DNA from: Pseudomonadota bacterium | GTDB lineage: Bacteria > Pseudomonadota > Gammaproteobacteria > Burkholderiales > Burkholderiaceae_B | Length of the DNA: 64,000 nt | Direction of reading: 5' to 3' | Assembly: GCA_023439305.1 (NCBI GenBank) | Contig: JAEXOO010000035.1 | Coordinates: forward strand, 124,001-188,000 | Shown here: one piece after another, positions 43,213 through 51,812 of the stretch | How the letters are laid out: every line of letters begins with the position of its first letter | Numbering within the stretch: position 1 is the first letter of the stretch | Position numbers and translations under genes: made by a program | Notes under the pieces: generated by a model | Databases searched by the model: none | What the model saw: only the letters and a program-made list of their open reading frames with translations | What the model was told of the DNA's origin: nothing

Positions 43213-44438
43213 CTTTTGTTCACGCCCTTATTGAGTTCAGTGCATGCCCCATGCCAGCCGAAAAAAGCACAGATCTCGTCTTTGCGCTCCATGGCGTCCT
43301 GTCGGCCAAGATCAATCACAGCGCGGGTGTAGCCACGCTCAAAAAGCAAATAGCTGGCCAGCGACGCACTGTCTGGATTCGGTGCGCTGGAGGCGCCCAG
43401 CAGATTGAAGACGGGGGCCTGCAATGCAGCCATATAAGACTGTGCGATCGTATTCAAGGATCGAGAAGGCGAGAACACCAGGATATCCAAAGCGCGCAAT
43501 CCAGAGTCCTGGGCCTCGGCGGCCGTCATCAAACTTAATGTGCGATTGACATGTTGTGCGCGCTCAATGTCCATGGGAATGGCATCCAGGAATATATTGT
43601 TCAGAAGATGCCCGACTATTTGCGCCCAATGGGGTGGATAGCCATGCTGGCCGTGCGAAGGAACCACCTTTTGCTGGGGCTCTCCTACGTCGATAACCAC
43701 GATGCGCTTTGCGCCGAGATGCACGGCCGGGGCCAAAGGCGTCGCATGCCGGACGGCGCCATCTCCGAAATAATTGTATTGTCCTTGAACATACAGCTCT
43801 TCCGGCGGAAACAGCAAAGGAATGGCGGTAGAGGCCATCAAATGGTGGTGCGTGATACGCGCTTGTACGGCGCGTCTCTTTGTTTTCGACCAGCCGGGCA
43901 CATGGGACGCCGCCTCGTAAAACACGATGTGCTCCCCCGTTGTGTAGTTGGAGCCGGTAACGGCCACAGCATCCAGTTGTCGCGCATGAAATAAGCGCGG
44001 GATGCGTTCCAGAGGCAACTGAGCTTCAAGAAGCCGCAGCAGCGGGCGATTGTTCAGCAATGAAACCGGGTGACGCTGATACAAATGAGCGAGCTTCACG
44101 GCAGAGCTAATGAACGACATCCAGTGCGGACTATGGTTGGACACCGGGAGTTCATCAGTGAAAAAAACCTGATCACTGGAGAAATTGCGCCAAACACGTG
44201 AAAGCCGTTGCACAGCCTGCGCGAAATGATCGGCGCTACAGGCCAGAGCGGCCGCATTGATCGCTCCGGCAGAGGTCCCGACCACAATGGGAAAAGGCGT
44301 GGGAGCCCCCTCCTCGCCCGCTTTCTGCCTCAATCGCGAAATCGCCTGCAGCACACCTACTTGATAGGCCGCACGAGCACCGCCCCCGGACAGAACGATG
44401 GCGGTTGCATGCTCTTTGGGGGAGTAGTGCTGTTTCAT
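43209..44438 (-). CDS. Patatin-like phospholipase
   Basis: This 409-aa protein has the oxyanion hole SGGGARAAYQVGVLQ at residues 17-31, the nucleophile elbow GTSAGAINAAA near 54, and the catalytic Asp in YFGDGAVRHATP near 222. It lacks a signal peptide, so it is a cytoplasmic Ser-Asp lipase acting on membrane lipids. The C-terminus ends in GWHGACTELNKGVNKR. It follows the NMO-DUF6306 gene by 23 bases and overlaps the phosphoesterase by 4. Physiological substrate unknown. Confidence 0.9.
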   Translation of the reverse strand: MKQHYSPKEHATAIVLSGGGARAAYQVGVLQAISRLRQKAGEEGAPTPFPIVVGTSAGAINAAALACSADHFAQAVQRLSRVWRNFSSDQVFFTDELPVSNHSPHWMSFISSAVKLAHLYQRHPVSLLNNRPLLRLLEAQLPLERIPRLFHARQLDAVAVTGSNYTTGEHIVFYEAASHVPGWSKTKRRAVQARITHHHLMASTAIPLLFPPEELYVQGQYNYFGDGAVRHATPLAPAVHLGAKRIVVIDVGEPQQKVVPSHGQHGYPPHWAQIVGHLLNNIFLDAIPMDIERAQHVNRTLSLMTAAEAQDSGLRALDILVFSPSRSLNTIAQSYMAALQAPVFNLLGASSAPNPDSASLASYLLFERGYTRAVIDLGRQDAMERKDEICAFFGWHGACTELNKGVNKR

Positions 44439-44461
44439 GGCTGACGTCCACGGTTGGCTTG

Positions 44462-45940
44462 CTACCTTGCTGCAAGGTAGTGATTCACTTTCTCGAGATG
44501 TTCAACATGGGCATCCAACATGCGCTTCAGGTTGACGCTCAAGGTCGGGTCATCGACCAAAGGCAGGATTTCCCGGAGTTTTTTCTCAACCCACCCCTGG
44601 CCTCGGTTCAGAAACACGAGCCGTTCATTCACAGCGGCAATCGCCATCGCCTTCTGAAAAAAATCTCCTGTGCGATGGCTGGGCTGTGCGCCCATCGAAC
44701 GGATCGCATGCAGCAACATGACACACCACTGCACGCCATCCTGCTGCACGGCTTCAAGCAGCTTGCGCGTGGCCTGATCCTGAACGTGCGCAAGCGTCTG
44801 GACGGTCACCCGCACTCTCGCTCGTTCGGCCTCCAGCAGCTCGTTAAGGCGCGCGATCAGGTCCGCATCGCGTTCACGCTCGAACTGCGACGCATAGCAT
44901 ACCGGCGAGCTCAACGCGGTTTCCGGCGGATGCAACCGGCGCCACTCACGCCGCGCCTGCTGCATGATTTCCTCCATGCGATCAGCAGCCGCTGGAATAC
45001 GGGAAATATGCTTGCAGCCCAGGCCGGCATATAAGGCCATTGCCTCGAAATCGCCCGTCATGGATCGCAGCGGCGAATCCGTACTGAACTGATAAATGGG
45101 ACGTTCCTCTTCGTGACCGATGACCTGCCGGGAGGGCTGCGCATGCGGGTCCCCGCGTTCGCCCCGAGTCACGCTGTTTCTAAGGACGCGCACCGCCGCA
45201 TGGGACGGCCAGTTGATATGGAAATCTTCCGTGAGCACCGTATCTTGCGGCCCCGCCTCCACAAGCCGTTGCTTGTGGTACGGATGCGCAAAGGACTCCT
45301 GGGTCGCCAGCATGACCGTGCCCAACACGGCCGCTTGTGCGCCTTGCGACAGCACCTTGGCCACCGCTTCCCCGGTGGCGATCCCCCCCGCTGCGGCGAC
45401 CGGAATATCCGCCACGGCGAGCACCTGCGCCAACAGGCTTTCCAGTGTCTGGCGCCCATAGACGTGCCCGCCTGCTTCAACGCCTTGGGCGATAAGCGCA
45501 TGGACGCCCGCCTCCTGGGCCGCCATGGCCTGGGCAATGCTTCCCACTTGGTGCACGACCTTGATACCGGCGTCGAGAAGCGGTTCGATCGCTTCGCGCC
45601 GGACATCCCAGAACAGGCCGACCACCGGTACATCCAGCTCAATACAACGCTGCACTTGCCGCTGCAATAATCCCGGCTCCGTTCCGGCAGGAATCAGATT
45701 GACGCCGAAACGTCCCAAAGTCTGCTCGCGTACGCGGCGCACCTCCTGTTCGATCAGCTCCACGGGCTCGCGCACCATGCCGAGAAAGCCGAATCCGCCT
45801 GCACGGGTGAAGGCGATCACCAGGTCCGACCGGGCTACGCCTCCCATCCCCGCCAGAACCAGCGGGAGCTGGCACCCCAACAGCTCACACAAGGGGGTAC
45901 TGTGTGGAAATGAATGCGAAGGTATGTCGGCACAGCTCAT
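44462..45940 (-). CDS. Nitronate monooxygenase fused to a DUF6306-like ferritin-fold domain
   Basis: This 492-aa protein starts at 45940 behind GGAG. Residues ~15-345 form the FMN TIM barrel of the NMO/2-nitropropane dioxygenase family (PLVLAGMGGVARSDLVIAFTRAGGFGFLG, QGVEAGGHVYGRQTL, AAGGIATGEAVAKVLSQGAQAAVLGT). Residues ~355-492 form a separate helical domain with paired acidic residues (NELLEAERARVRVTVQTL, LLEAVQQDGVQWCVMLLHAI) that matches what I recall of DUF6306. NMO enzymes usually stand alone at ~330-360 aa. It lies 34 bases after the HAD gene and 23 before the patatin gene. Confidence 0.82.
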   Translation of the reverse strand: MSCADIPSHSFPHSTPLCELLGCQLPLVLAGMGGVARSDLVIAFTRAGGFGFLGMVREPVELIEQEVRRVREQTLGRFGVNLIPAGTEPGLLQRQVQRCIELDVPVVGLFWDVRREAIEPLLDAGIKVVHQVGSIAQAMAAQEAGVHALIAQGVEAGGHVYGRQTLESLLAQVLAVADIPVAAAGGIATGEAVAKVLSQGAQAAVLGTVMLATQESFAHPYHKQRLVEAGPQDTVLTEDFHINWPSHAAVRVLRNSVTRGERGDPHAQPSRQVIGHEEERPIYQFSTDSPLRSMTGDFEAMALYAGLGCKHISRIPAAADRMEEIMQQARREWRRLHPPETALSSPVCYASQFERERDADLIARLNELLEAERARVRVTVQTLAHVQDQATRKLLEAVQQDGVQWCVMLLHAIRSMGAQPSHRTGDFFQKAMAIAAVNERLVFLNRGQGWVEKKLREILPLVDDPTLSVNLKRMLDAHVEHLEKVNHYLAAR

Positions 45941-45974
45941 GGGATCTCCTCGAACTGTTCCCATAATGAGCCTG

Positions 45975-46619
45975 TCAGGAAAAAGTTGCAAAAATCCGAG
46001 AAGCGTCGTTGGCCGGCAGCTCCGGCAAGACCAGGTTTTTTCCGCGCAGCCAGGGCTGGCGGGCATGGGCCAGCATGGCGGCGTCGCCCGGACTGTCGCC
46101 GTAGGCCATATCCAGTTGAACGGGCGCCTGCTTCAGCCACCTCTCCAGCCGGCGCACTTTCTCGTCGCCCCAGCAATTGGCGCTTTTCAGTCCGCAGACG
46201 TAACCCAGGGAATCAAAATCCAGCTCTGTCGCCAGCACCTGAACGATACCTTCCTGGTGGGCCCAGCAATCCAGATACAAAGAGGGGGAGGCGCTGACCA
46301 GCAAAACGGTGTCGCCTCGTTGGCGATGGGCCCGCAATCGTTCCATCATGTCGGAACGCAACAGACGGGGCAAATGCCGCTGTACATAGATCTGCGCAAG
46401 ACCCTGCAATTGCGCTTGGCTCAATCCTGCCAGAGCGCTGACCAGAAAGCGGGCCTTGACCGCTTGGCGACGTGCCGGGCCGCGATCCGGCCTCAGCAGC
46501 CGAGGAACGCACGCCAGATAGGCTCTCAGGCAGACACCCCAGCCGCGCATGCGCCGCACAAAATCCTGCAGACTGTCTCTGTCGGTTATGGTGCCGTCAA
46601 AATCAAAAGCCACCAGCAC
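45975..46619 (-). CDS. HAD-IB family hydrolase (phosphoserine-phosphatase-like)
   Basis: This is a 214-aa protein. A GTG at 46619 six bases after GGAGG gives the normal N-terminus VLVAFDFDGTITDRDSL with the catalytic DxD; an upstream in-frame ATG adds a non-family stretch. The other HAD motifs are LLVSASPSLY (motif II Ser), KSANCWGDEKVRRL (motif III Lys) and AYGDSPGDAAML (motif IV). The cap is the small helical IB type. The substrate is not clear; relatives act on phosphoserine or lipid-linked phosphates. It leads the operon with NMO, patatin and phosphoesterase. Confidence 0.87.
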   Translation of the reverse strand: MLVAFDFDGTITDRDSLQDFVRRMRGWGVCLRAYLACVPRLLRPDRGPARRQAVKARFLVSALAGLSQAQLQGLAQIYVQRHLPRLLRSDMMERLRAHRQRGDTVLLVSASPSLYLDCWAHQEGIVQVLATELDFDSLGYVCGLKSANCWGDEKVRRLERWLKQAPVQLDMAYGDSPGDAAMLAHARQPWLRGKNLVLPELPANDASRIFATFS

Positions 46620-46687
46620 GGGCGCCCTCCTTCTGCCTGCCAAACAGGCAGTGTAAAGGCAAGGACGCCCGCCTTCCAACCGGCTTT

Positions 46688-48067
46688 TTACAAAGCCCAG
46701 CCGCCTACATAAAACACCACCAGCGCAATGGCGATCAAGACAGTGCCCACATTCAGCTTGTTCAGTTCACCCGCGAACAGGCGACCCAGCACGAGCGTGG
46801 CAAAGCCCAGCATGATGCCGGTCACGATATTGCAGGTCAGCACAATGAAGACCGCGCACACCAGGCCAGCCATGGTGTCCACCGTATCTTCCGTGTTCAG
46901 GTGGCGTACACCGCCCAGCATCAGCAGACCCACATACATCAAGGCCGGGGCGGTCGCATAGGCAGGCACCAGGGCGGCCAGCGGCGACAGGAAAATCAGC
47001 GCCAGAAAGCCCAGTCCCACGACCACTGCGGTCAAGCCGGTGCGGCCGCCCGCTGCCGTGCCGGCGGCGGATTCAATATAGGCGGCAGCCGGTGCAGCGC
47101 CCAGAGTCGAGGACACCATGGAGCTGACCGAGTCTGTGGTCAGCGCCCGACTGCCATTGATGATCTGGCCCTTGTCATCCAATTGCCCCGCCTGCCCCGC
47201 CACGGCGCGAATCGTGCCGGTGGCGTCGAACACGGCCGTCATCACGAGCGCCAGCACGCTGGGCAGCACGACGGCATTCATGGCGCCGCCGATGTCCATG
47301 GCGCCGATCAGCGAATGCTCACCGCCAAAGGCCGGCATGGCAAACAGGCCGGTAAATTGCACAGCAGGATCAAAAATCAGGCCGACAGCCGACAAGGCCA
47401 GGATCACGATCAGGATTCCGCCTGCGATGCGGCGACGCTCCAGGCCGAAAATAGCCGCCAGGCCCAGCACGGACAGCCAGACCGGCATGGCCGTCACTTC
47501 GCCCAGCGCAACCGGCAGGCCCGCACCCGTATTCCGGGTGACCAAACCCACCTCGTTGGCGGCGATCAGCAGCAGGAACAGGCCGATCCCGATCCCGGTG
47601 CCATGTGCAATGCCCAAAGGCAGATTGCGCAGGATCCAGGTGCGTATGCCCGTGGCGGAAATAGCGGTGAAGATCACCCCCATCAGGAAGATGGCGCCCA
47701 GGGCGACCGCAGGGGTCAACTGCTGACCCAACACCAGATCGAAGGCTGTGAATGCCGTCAAGGAAATTGCGCAGCCGACGGCAATGGGCAAATTGGCCCA
47801 GAAGCCCATGACCAGCGAACCGAAGGCGCTGGTCAGGCACACCGCCACGAACACCGCCGAGGTATCAAAGCCCGCCTTGCCCAGCATGGATGGCACCACA
47901 AAGACCGAATACACCATGGCCAGAAAGGTGGTCAGCCCGGCCAGGACCTCCTGGCGCAGGGAGCTGCCACGCTCCCGATAAGCAAAATGTTTTTCCAGCC
48001 AACTGCCAGCCATGGGTGCGGACAGGGCCTCCTGCCCCGCCCGCAATGCGGATTCTCGCTCAGCCAT
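46688..48067 (-). CDS. NCS2 family purine permease (AzgA-type)
   Basis: This 459-aa protein has about 12 transmembrane helices. Family signatures are TTFLAMVYSVFVVPSMLG near residue 45, LPLGIAHGTGIGIGLFLLLIAANEVGLV near 150, FDATGTIRAVAGQAG near 288, and the TM10-type DSVSSMVSSTLGAAPAAAYIESAAG. AzgA/GhxQ proteins import adenine, guanine or hypoxanthine with protons. AAGGAG precedes the ATG. It has a long (~345-base) untranslated upstream region with hairpins. Confidence 0.92.
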   Translation of the reverse strand: MAERESALRAGQEALSAPMAGSWLEKHFAYRERGSSLRQEVLAGLTTFLAMVYSVFVVPSMLGKAGFDTSAVFVAVCLTSAFGSLVMGFWANLPIAVGCAISLTAFTAFDLVLGQQLTPAVALGAIFLMGVIFTAISATGIRTWILRNLPLGIAHGTGIGIGLFLLLIAANEVGLVTRNTGAGLPVALGEVTAMPVWLSVLGLAAIFGLERRRIAGGILIVILALSAVGLIFDPAVQFTGLFAMPAFGGEHSLIGAMDIGGAMNAVVLPSVLALVMTAVFDATGTIRAVAGQAGQLDDKGQIINGSRALTTDSVSSMVSSTLGAAPAAAYIESAAGTAAGGRTGLTAVVVGLGFLALIFLSPLAALVPAYATAPALMYVGLLMLGGVRHLNTEDTVDTMAGLVCAVFIVLTCNIVTGIMLGFATLVLGRLFAGELNKLNVGTVLIAIALVVFYVGGWAL

Positions 48068-48412
48068 GATCCATGCTCCTTTATCAGTATTTTTGATGTC
48101 TGAAACGGTGCGTTGCCGTCATCAGGAATCAGTAATGGACAGGTCCGCCTCCGACACGGGGACGGCATCTCTCAGAGTCCGGATCAGGAGCGTGCGCCAG
48201 ACAGCGGCCAGCACCCGTCCTGCCCGCGAAAAAATGCAGGCATCCATACAGAAAAGAAGGTGATGAGCGGGGACTGTCTCCTCCCCGTCCGACGCCTTTG
48301 CGGCGTTTCTTCTGATCCCGACAATGGGAAATGAGGTCCCATTCTACGAGCCGGTCCAGCGCCGGAAATCACGTGCAGGTAATGAGGGTTATCAATCCCG
48401 GCCGGCCAGGCC
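48068..48412. other. 345-base intergenic region upstream of the purine permease
   Basis: No credible gene. On the minus strand, a TAGAAT-like -10 (plus 48341-48346) is followed by hairpins ACGCC/GGCGT (near 48288-48305) and GGGGA/TCCCC (near 48270-48290), giving a possible ~270-nt structured leader for the permease. An inverted repeat AATGGGA-N7-TCCCATT (48323-48343) overlaps the -10. I could not match it to a purine, PreQ1 or xanthine riboswitch. Confidence 0.4.
48323..48343. promoter_or_regulatory. Inverted repeat AATGGGA-N7-TCCCATT upstream of the purine permease
   Basis: Perfect 7-bp arms (48323-48329 and 48337-48343) with a 7-base centre, overlapping the putative -10 of the permease promoter. 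A regulator binding site or a short RNA hairpin is possible. Confidence 0.4.
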
Positions 48413-49714
48413 TTAGCGCGCGGGCATATCCTGCGGACCGTAGACCAGGTCCGCGCGCGCCTCGGGCGGGATGGGCGGCATGCTGCGCTCCCATTGCGCA
48501 TAGCGCTCGCGCATAGCCTGCATGCGCTCAGGGTATCTGCGCGCCACATTAGAGCGTTCGCGCTCGTCCTGCGCCAGATTGAACAGATATTCCAAATCGT
48601 CTACTTTCAGATATTTCCAGTCGCCCTCGATCAAGGCTCGCTGATCCCGGTGCTTCATGCGCCAGTGCAAGGGCCGCTGCGTATCCGGGCCCGGGCCGCC
48701 CCGAAGCAGCGACGCCAACGATACGCCATCGGGCTCGAACCCGGCCGGCGCCTGGACGCCAGCCAATTCCCAGATCGTCGCCGCCCAATCCATGGTCATG
48801 CACGGCACGGCGCTGACACCGGAACGCAGACCTGCCGGCCAATGCGCCAGCAAGGGAACCCGGATTCCACCTTCAGTCAGATCCATTTTTCCGCCGACCA
48901 AAGGCCAGTTGTTGGAATAGCGCTCCCCGCCATTGTCGCTGGTAAAGACGAGCAGCGTGTCCTCCAGCAGATCCTGCTCGCGCAGCGTCTGCATCAAAGC
49001 CCCTATGCCTTCGTCCATCTCCCGGATCATCTGCTGGTAAATATGAATGGAGCCGCTTTCCAGATCGCTCAAGCTGGCCGGGAAGGTATACGAGGCCTCA
49101 TTGACCATGGCGCGTGTCTGCCATGGCCAATGCGGGGCGGTGTAATGCAGGCTAAGCAGAAAAGGCTGCCTGTCCTGGCCCCGCTGGCTCACAAACTGCG
49201 AGGCCCGTTGGCTGAGCAGATCCGTCAGATAGCCTTGGGCCTGGATAGGCTCGCCATTGCAGTACAAGGCCCCCTCCCCCTTGTTGTCCGTATGGCGCAG
49301 ATAGTCCGCTCCGCCTGACAGAATGCCCCAATGCTCTTGATAGCCGCTTTTCAAGGGTCCGAAATGCGGCGGATAGCCCAGATGCCATTTGCCGATCAGC
49401 GCCGTGCGATATCCCTGGTCGCGCAGCAAGGACGGCAAGGTGGGATGCTCCGGCGGCAGGCCCGCCACCTTGTCCCCTTTGAAGCGCGGCGTCAAAGGCT
49501 CATGCGCGCCCCCATGCAGGCGGTATTGGTAGCGCCCCGTCATCAGGGCGAAACGGGTGGGCGAACAGACGGGTGAATTGGCGTAGGCGCGCGTAAAACG
49601 CAGGCCGTCACACGCCAGGCGGTCCAGGTTCGGACTGGTATCGGGGCGGCCGCCGTAACACCCCAGATCCGCATGCCCCAGATCGTCCGCCAGGATAAAA
49701 ATGAAATTCGTCAT
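48413..49714 (-). CDS. Sulfatase (type I, formylglycine-dependent)
   Basis: This 433-aa protein has the metal Asp pair in IFILADDLGHADLGCYGG and the modification motif NSPVCSPTRFALMTGR (CxPxR), where C50 becomes formylglycine. Further family segments are LIGKWHLGYPPHFGPL near 107 and FTSDNGGE near 262. It lacks a signal peptide and would be cytoplasmic. Nine bases before it is a Bug-family binding protein gene; the operon probably takes up and desulfates a sulfated organic compound. The modifying enzyme (FGE or anSME) is not in this window. Confidence 0.9.
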   Translation of the reverse strand: MTNFIFILADDLGHADLGCYGGRPDTSPNLDRLACDGLRFTRAYANSPVCSPTRFALMTGRYQYRLHGGAHEPLTPRFKGDKVAGLPPEHPTLPSLLRDQGYRTALIGKWHLGYPPHFGPLKSGYQEHWGILSGGADYLRHTDNKGEGALYCNGEPIQAQGYLTDLLSQRASQFVSQRGQDRQPFLLSLHYTAPHWPWQTRAMVNEASYTFPASLSDLESGSIHIYQQMIREMDEGIGALMQTLREQDLLEDTLLVFTSDNGGERYSNNWPLVGGKMDLTEGGIRVPLLAHWPAGLRSGVSAVPCMTMDWAATIWELAGVQAPAGFEPDGVSLASLLRGGPGPDTQRPLHWRMKHRDQRALIEGDWKYLKVDDLEYLFNLAQDERERSNVARRYPERMQAMRERYAQWERSMPPIPPEARADLVYGPQDMPAR

Positions 49715-49723
49715 CGCGCAACC

Positions 49724-50692
49724 TTACAGGGTTCCCGCCAGACCGGCATCGGTAATGACCTGCTTGTATCGCACGCTGTCCCGCTCAATCTGCTGCCTGA
49801 ACTCGTCCCTGCGCTTGATGGTCACGTCCATGCCCAACTCGCGCAGCTTGGCCGCCAGAGCCGGGTCCGACAAAGCCTGTACAAACGCATCCTCCAGCCA
49901 CTGCCGCTGAGCCGGCCCCGTTCCCGCAGCCACGAAAAACCCGGTCCAGCTCGCCACATCCACACCCGGGAAACCGGCTTCGCCCGCGGCCGGCACCTGC
50001 GGCAGGATGGGCGTGCGCTCCTGGGTCGTCACCATCAAGGGGCGCAGCTTGCCTGCCTTCAGGTGCGGAAGAGAGGGGGCCAGCGCATCGATCAGCACGG
50101 GGACATGAGCGCCCAACACCGCCTGCAATGCCGGCGTGCTGCCATTGAAAGGCACGGGTGTCGGTTCTATACCCGCCGCCCGCGTGACGACCTCCATGGC
50201 AATCCGGCCCGGCAAAGCGCCATGCGCGTACATGGCGTAATCGGTCTGCCCTTTCTTTAGACTGTCCACCCACTGCCCCACGGTCTGAATGCTGGACTCG
50301 GGCGCCACACTCAGCACCAGCGGCATGAAGGTGGCCATGGCGACCGGCTCGAAATCCTTGCCCGGATCATAGGACAGTTCCTTGTAAAGCACTGGATTGA
50401 ATACCATCGTGGCGTCAATCGCGGTCAAAACGGTATAGCCGTCCGGCTTGGATCGCGCTACATGACGGGCGGCGATCGTCGTATTGCCGCCAGGCCGGTT
50501 CTCCACCACGATGGACACAGACTGCTGCTCGGCCACTTTCTGCGCGATCAGACGCGACAGAGTGTCCGATCCGCCCCCGGGAGCAAACGGCACAACCAGC
50601 GTAATGGGGTGTTCGGGATACTGCGCCTGGGCGGCACCCGCCGACAGGCTCCCTGCTACAGCCAGCAGGGCAAACTGATAAGCACATCTCAT
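49724..50692 (-). CDS. Bug family (TctC-like) solute-binding protein
   Basis: This is a 322-aa protein. Signal peptide cut after AQAQ, then the hallmark YPEHPITLVVPFAPGGGSDTLSRLIA and VVENRPGGNTTIAARHVARSKPDGYT. The Bug family, expanded in Bordetella and relatives, binds small carboxylates and feeds TctAB-type transporters. No TctA or TctB gene adjoins. GGAG precedes the ATG. Middle gene of the Bug-Bug-sulfatase operon. Confidence 0.93.
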   Translation of the reverse strand: MRCAYQFALLAVAGSLSAGAAQAQYPEHPITLVVPFAPGGGSDTLSRLIAQKVAEQQSVSIVVENRPGGNTTIAARHVARSKPDGYTVLTAIDATMVFNPVLYKELSYDPGKDFEPVAMATFMPLVLSVAPESSIQTVGQWVDSLKKGQTDYAMYAHGALPGRIAMEVVTRAAGIEPTPVPFNGSTPALQAVLGAHVPVLIDALAPSLPHLKAGKLRPLMVTTQERTPILPQVPAAGEAGFPGVDVASWTGFFVAAGTGPAQRQWLEDAFVQALSDPALAAKLRELGMDVTIKRRDEFRQQIERDSVRYKQVITDAGLAGTL

Positions 50693-50720
50693 GGTCTTGC
50701 TCCGTCGATCAAGGGAAATA

Positions 50721-51674
50721 TCAATCCAACCGTATATCCAGGCGCTGGATCATAGGGCCATACAGCCTGGACTGGGCCTGGATGAACGCCTCGAAATCCG
50801 GCCCCGTGCGCACATCGACCACCATGCCTTTGGCGCTGAGGCGATCACGTATCTCGGACTGGCCCATAGCCTGGACCAGCGCTGTTTGCATGGCTGCCGT
50901 TTCCTGATCCGACGCATCACGAGGCGCAACGACGCCGAACCAGCTGGAAAACACCAGGGGGCGACCCAGCTCGGCCATGGTCGGGACCCGGTCGACTTGC
51001 TCCAGGCGCGCCTCCGAAGCCACGGCCAGGGCGCGCAGTCGCCCGTCGGACAGCAAGGGGGCGCTGCCCACCAGCAGGTCGAACATGAAGTCCACCTCTC
51101 CTCCCGCCAGATCCGTCAATGCCTGAGCCGCGCCGCGATAGGGAATATGATCCGCTTCCACGCCCAGGTCCTGGGCCAGTTGTGCGCCGGCCAGGTGCGC
51201 GACCGTGCCTATGCCGGCCGACCCGTACCGCAAGCGGCCTTGCTGACCGGCGGCCCGCAAATCATCCAAGGAAGAAATACCGCTGTCCGCCCGCACCAGC
51301 AAGAGCAAGGGCGCCTGCGCCAACAGAGCAACCGGTTTCAGCCGCTCGGTCGCCTTCTGTTGCTCGGCAGCGTGAAACAAGAAGGGATTCAAGGACAACA
51401 AGCCGGTATGAGCCACCAGGAAATTCTGCTCTGCGGCGCGTTGAGCCAGGGTAGCCTGAATAGCCGCCATGCCACCCGCACCGGGTTTGTTCATCACAAC
51501 GACCGGCTCCCCCAACTGCCGGCTCAGGGATGGCGCCAGGTCCCGGGCCAACTGATCCACCGCGCCCGCGGGCGGAAACGGCAAGACGAGATTGATGGAG
51601 CCAGCCCATGTTGCCAAAGGGACCAAACACAACAACAGCATCGCTTTCCGTATCCACAACGTCGTCGCATTCAT
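50721..51674 (-). CDS. Bug family (TctC-like) solute-binding protein, divergent
   Basis: This 317-aa protein starts at the ATG at 51674 (a GTG at 51680 is in frame). Signal peptide, then INLVLPFPPAGAVDQLARDLAPSL and MNKPGAGGMAAIQA, a shorter version of the Bug ligand-loop pattern. LRYGSAGIGTVAHLAG and IPYRGAAQALTDLAGGEVDFMFD are typical. It is 28 bases upstream of the other Bug gene but clearly different in sequence, so the pair may bind different forms of a substrate. A perfect 23-bp inverted repeat lies directly before its start. Confidence 0.9.
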   Translation of the reverse strand: MNATTLWIRKAMLLLCLVPLATWAGSINLVLPFPPAGAVDQLARDLAPSLSRQLGEPVVVMNKPGAGGMAAIQATLAQRAAEQNFLVAHTGLLSLNPFLFHAAEQQKATERLKPVALLAQAPLLLLVRADSGISSLDDLRAAGQQGRLRYGSAGIGTVAHLAGAQLAQDLGVEADHIPYRGAAQALTDLAGGEVDFMFDLLVGSAPLLSDGRLRALAVASEARLEQVDRVPTMAELGRPLVFSSWFGVVAPRDASDQETAAMQTALVQAMGQSEIRDRLSAKGMVVDVRTGPDFEAFIQAQSRLYGPMIQRLDIRLD

Positions 51675-51680
51675 GATCAC

Positions 51681-51730
51681 CTCTTTTATATTTAAAAATA
51701 TACTTCGGTATATTTTTAAATATAAAAGAG
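51681..51730. promoter_or_regulatory. Perfect 23-bp AT-rich inverted repeat with TTCG centre
   Basis: Arms 51681-51703 and 51708-51730 are exact reverse complements, separated by TTCG (51704-51707). The arms are almost all A/T in a GC-rich region. The plus-strand RNA would close as a C(UUCG)G tetraloop, the most stable known. The inner arm end is 7 bases from the Bug gene ATG, so it could act as an operator, a translation-control hairpin, or a mobile-element remnant. A partial copy of the arm end (ATATTAAAAGAGG) lies near 51797-51808. Confidence 0.85.
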
Positions 51731-51812
51731 TCAGACAAGTGGCTCTATGCTTGATTTCCCTAGTATTGAAGCGGGGGGCTTGCTAAGAAAAACAGATATT
51801 AAAAGAGGCTGG

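Noticed and set aside
46472..48103. 543-codon plus-strand frame opposite the purine permease
   Set aside because: Composition typical of antisense to a membrane protein; the permease is certain.
48068..48412. Purine riboswitch before the permease
   Set aside because: I could not find the three-way junction core of the purine riboswitch; only unassigned hairpins remain.
51681..51730. 23-bp inverted repeat as insertion sequence ends
   Set aside because: No transposase lies between or beside the arms and the centre is only 4 bases, so it is not a complete IS.
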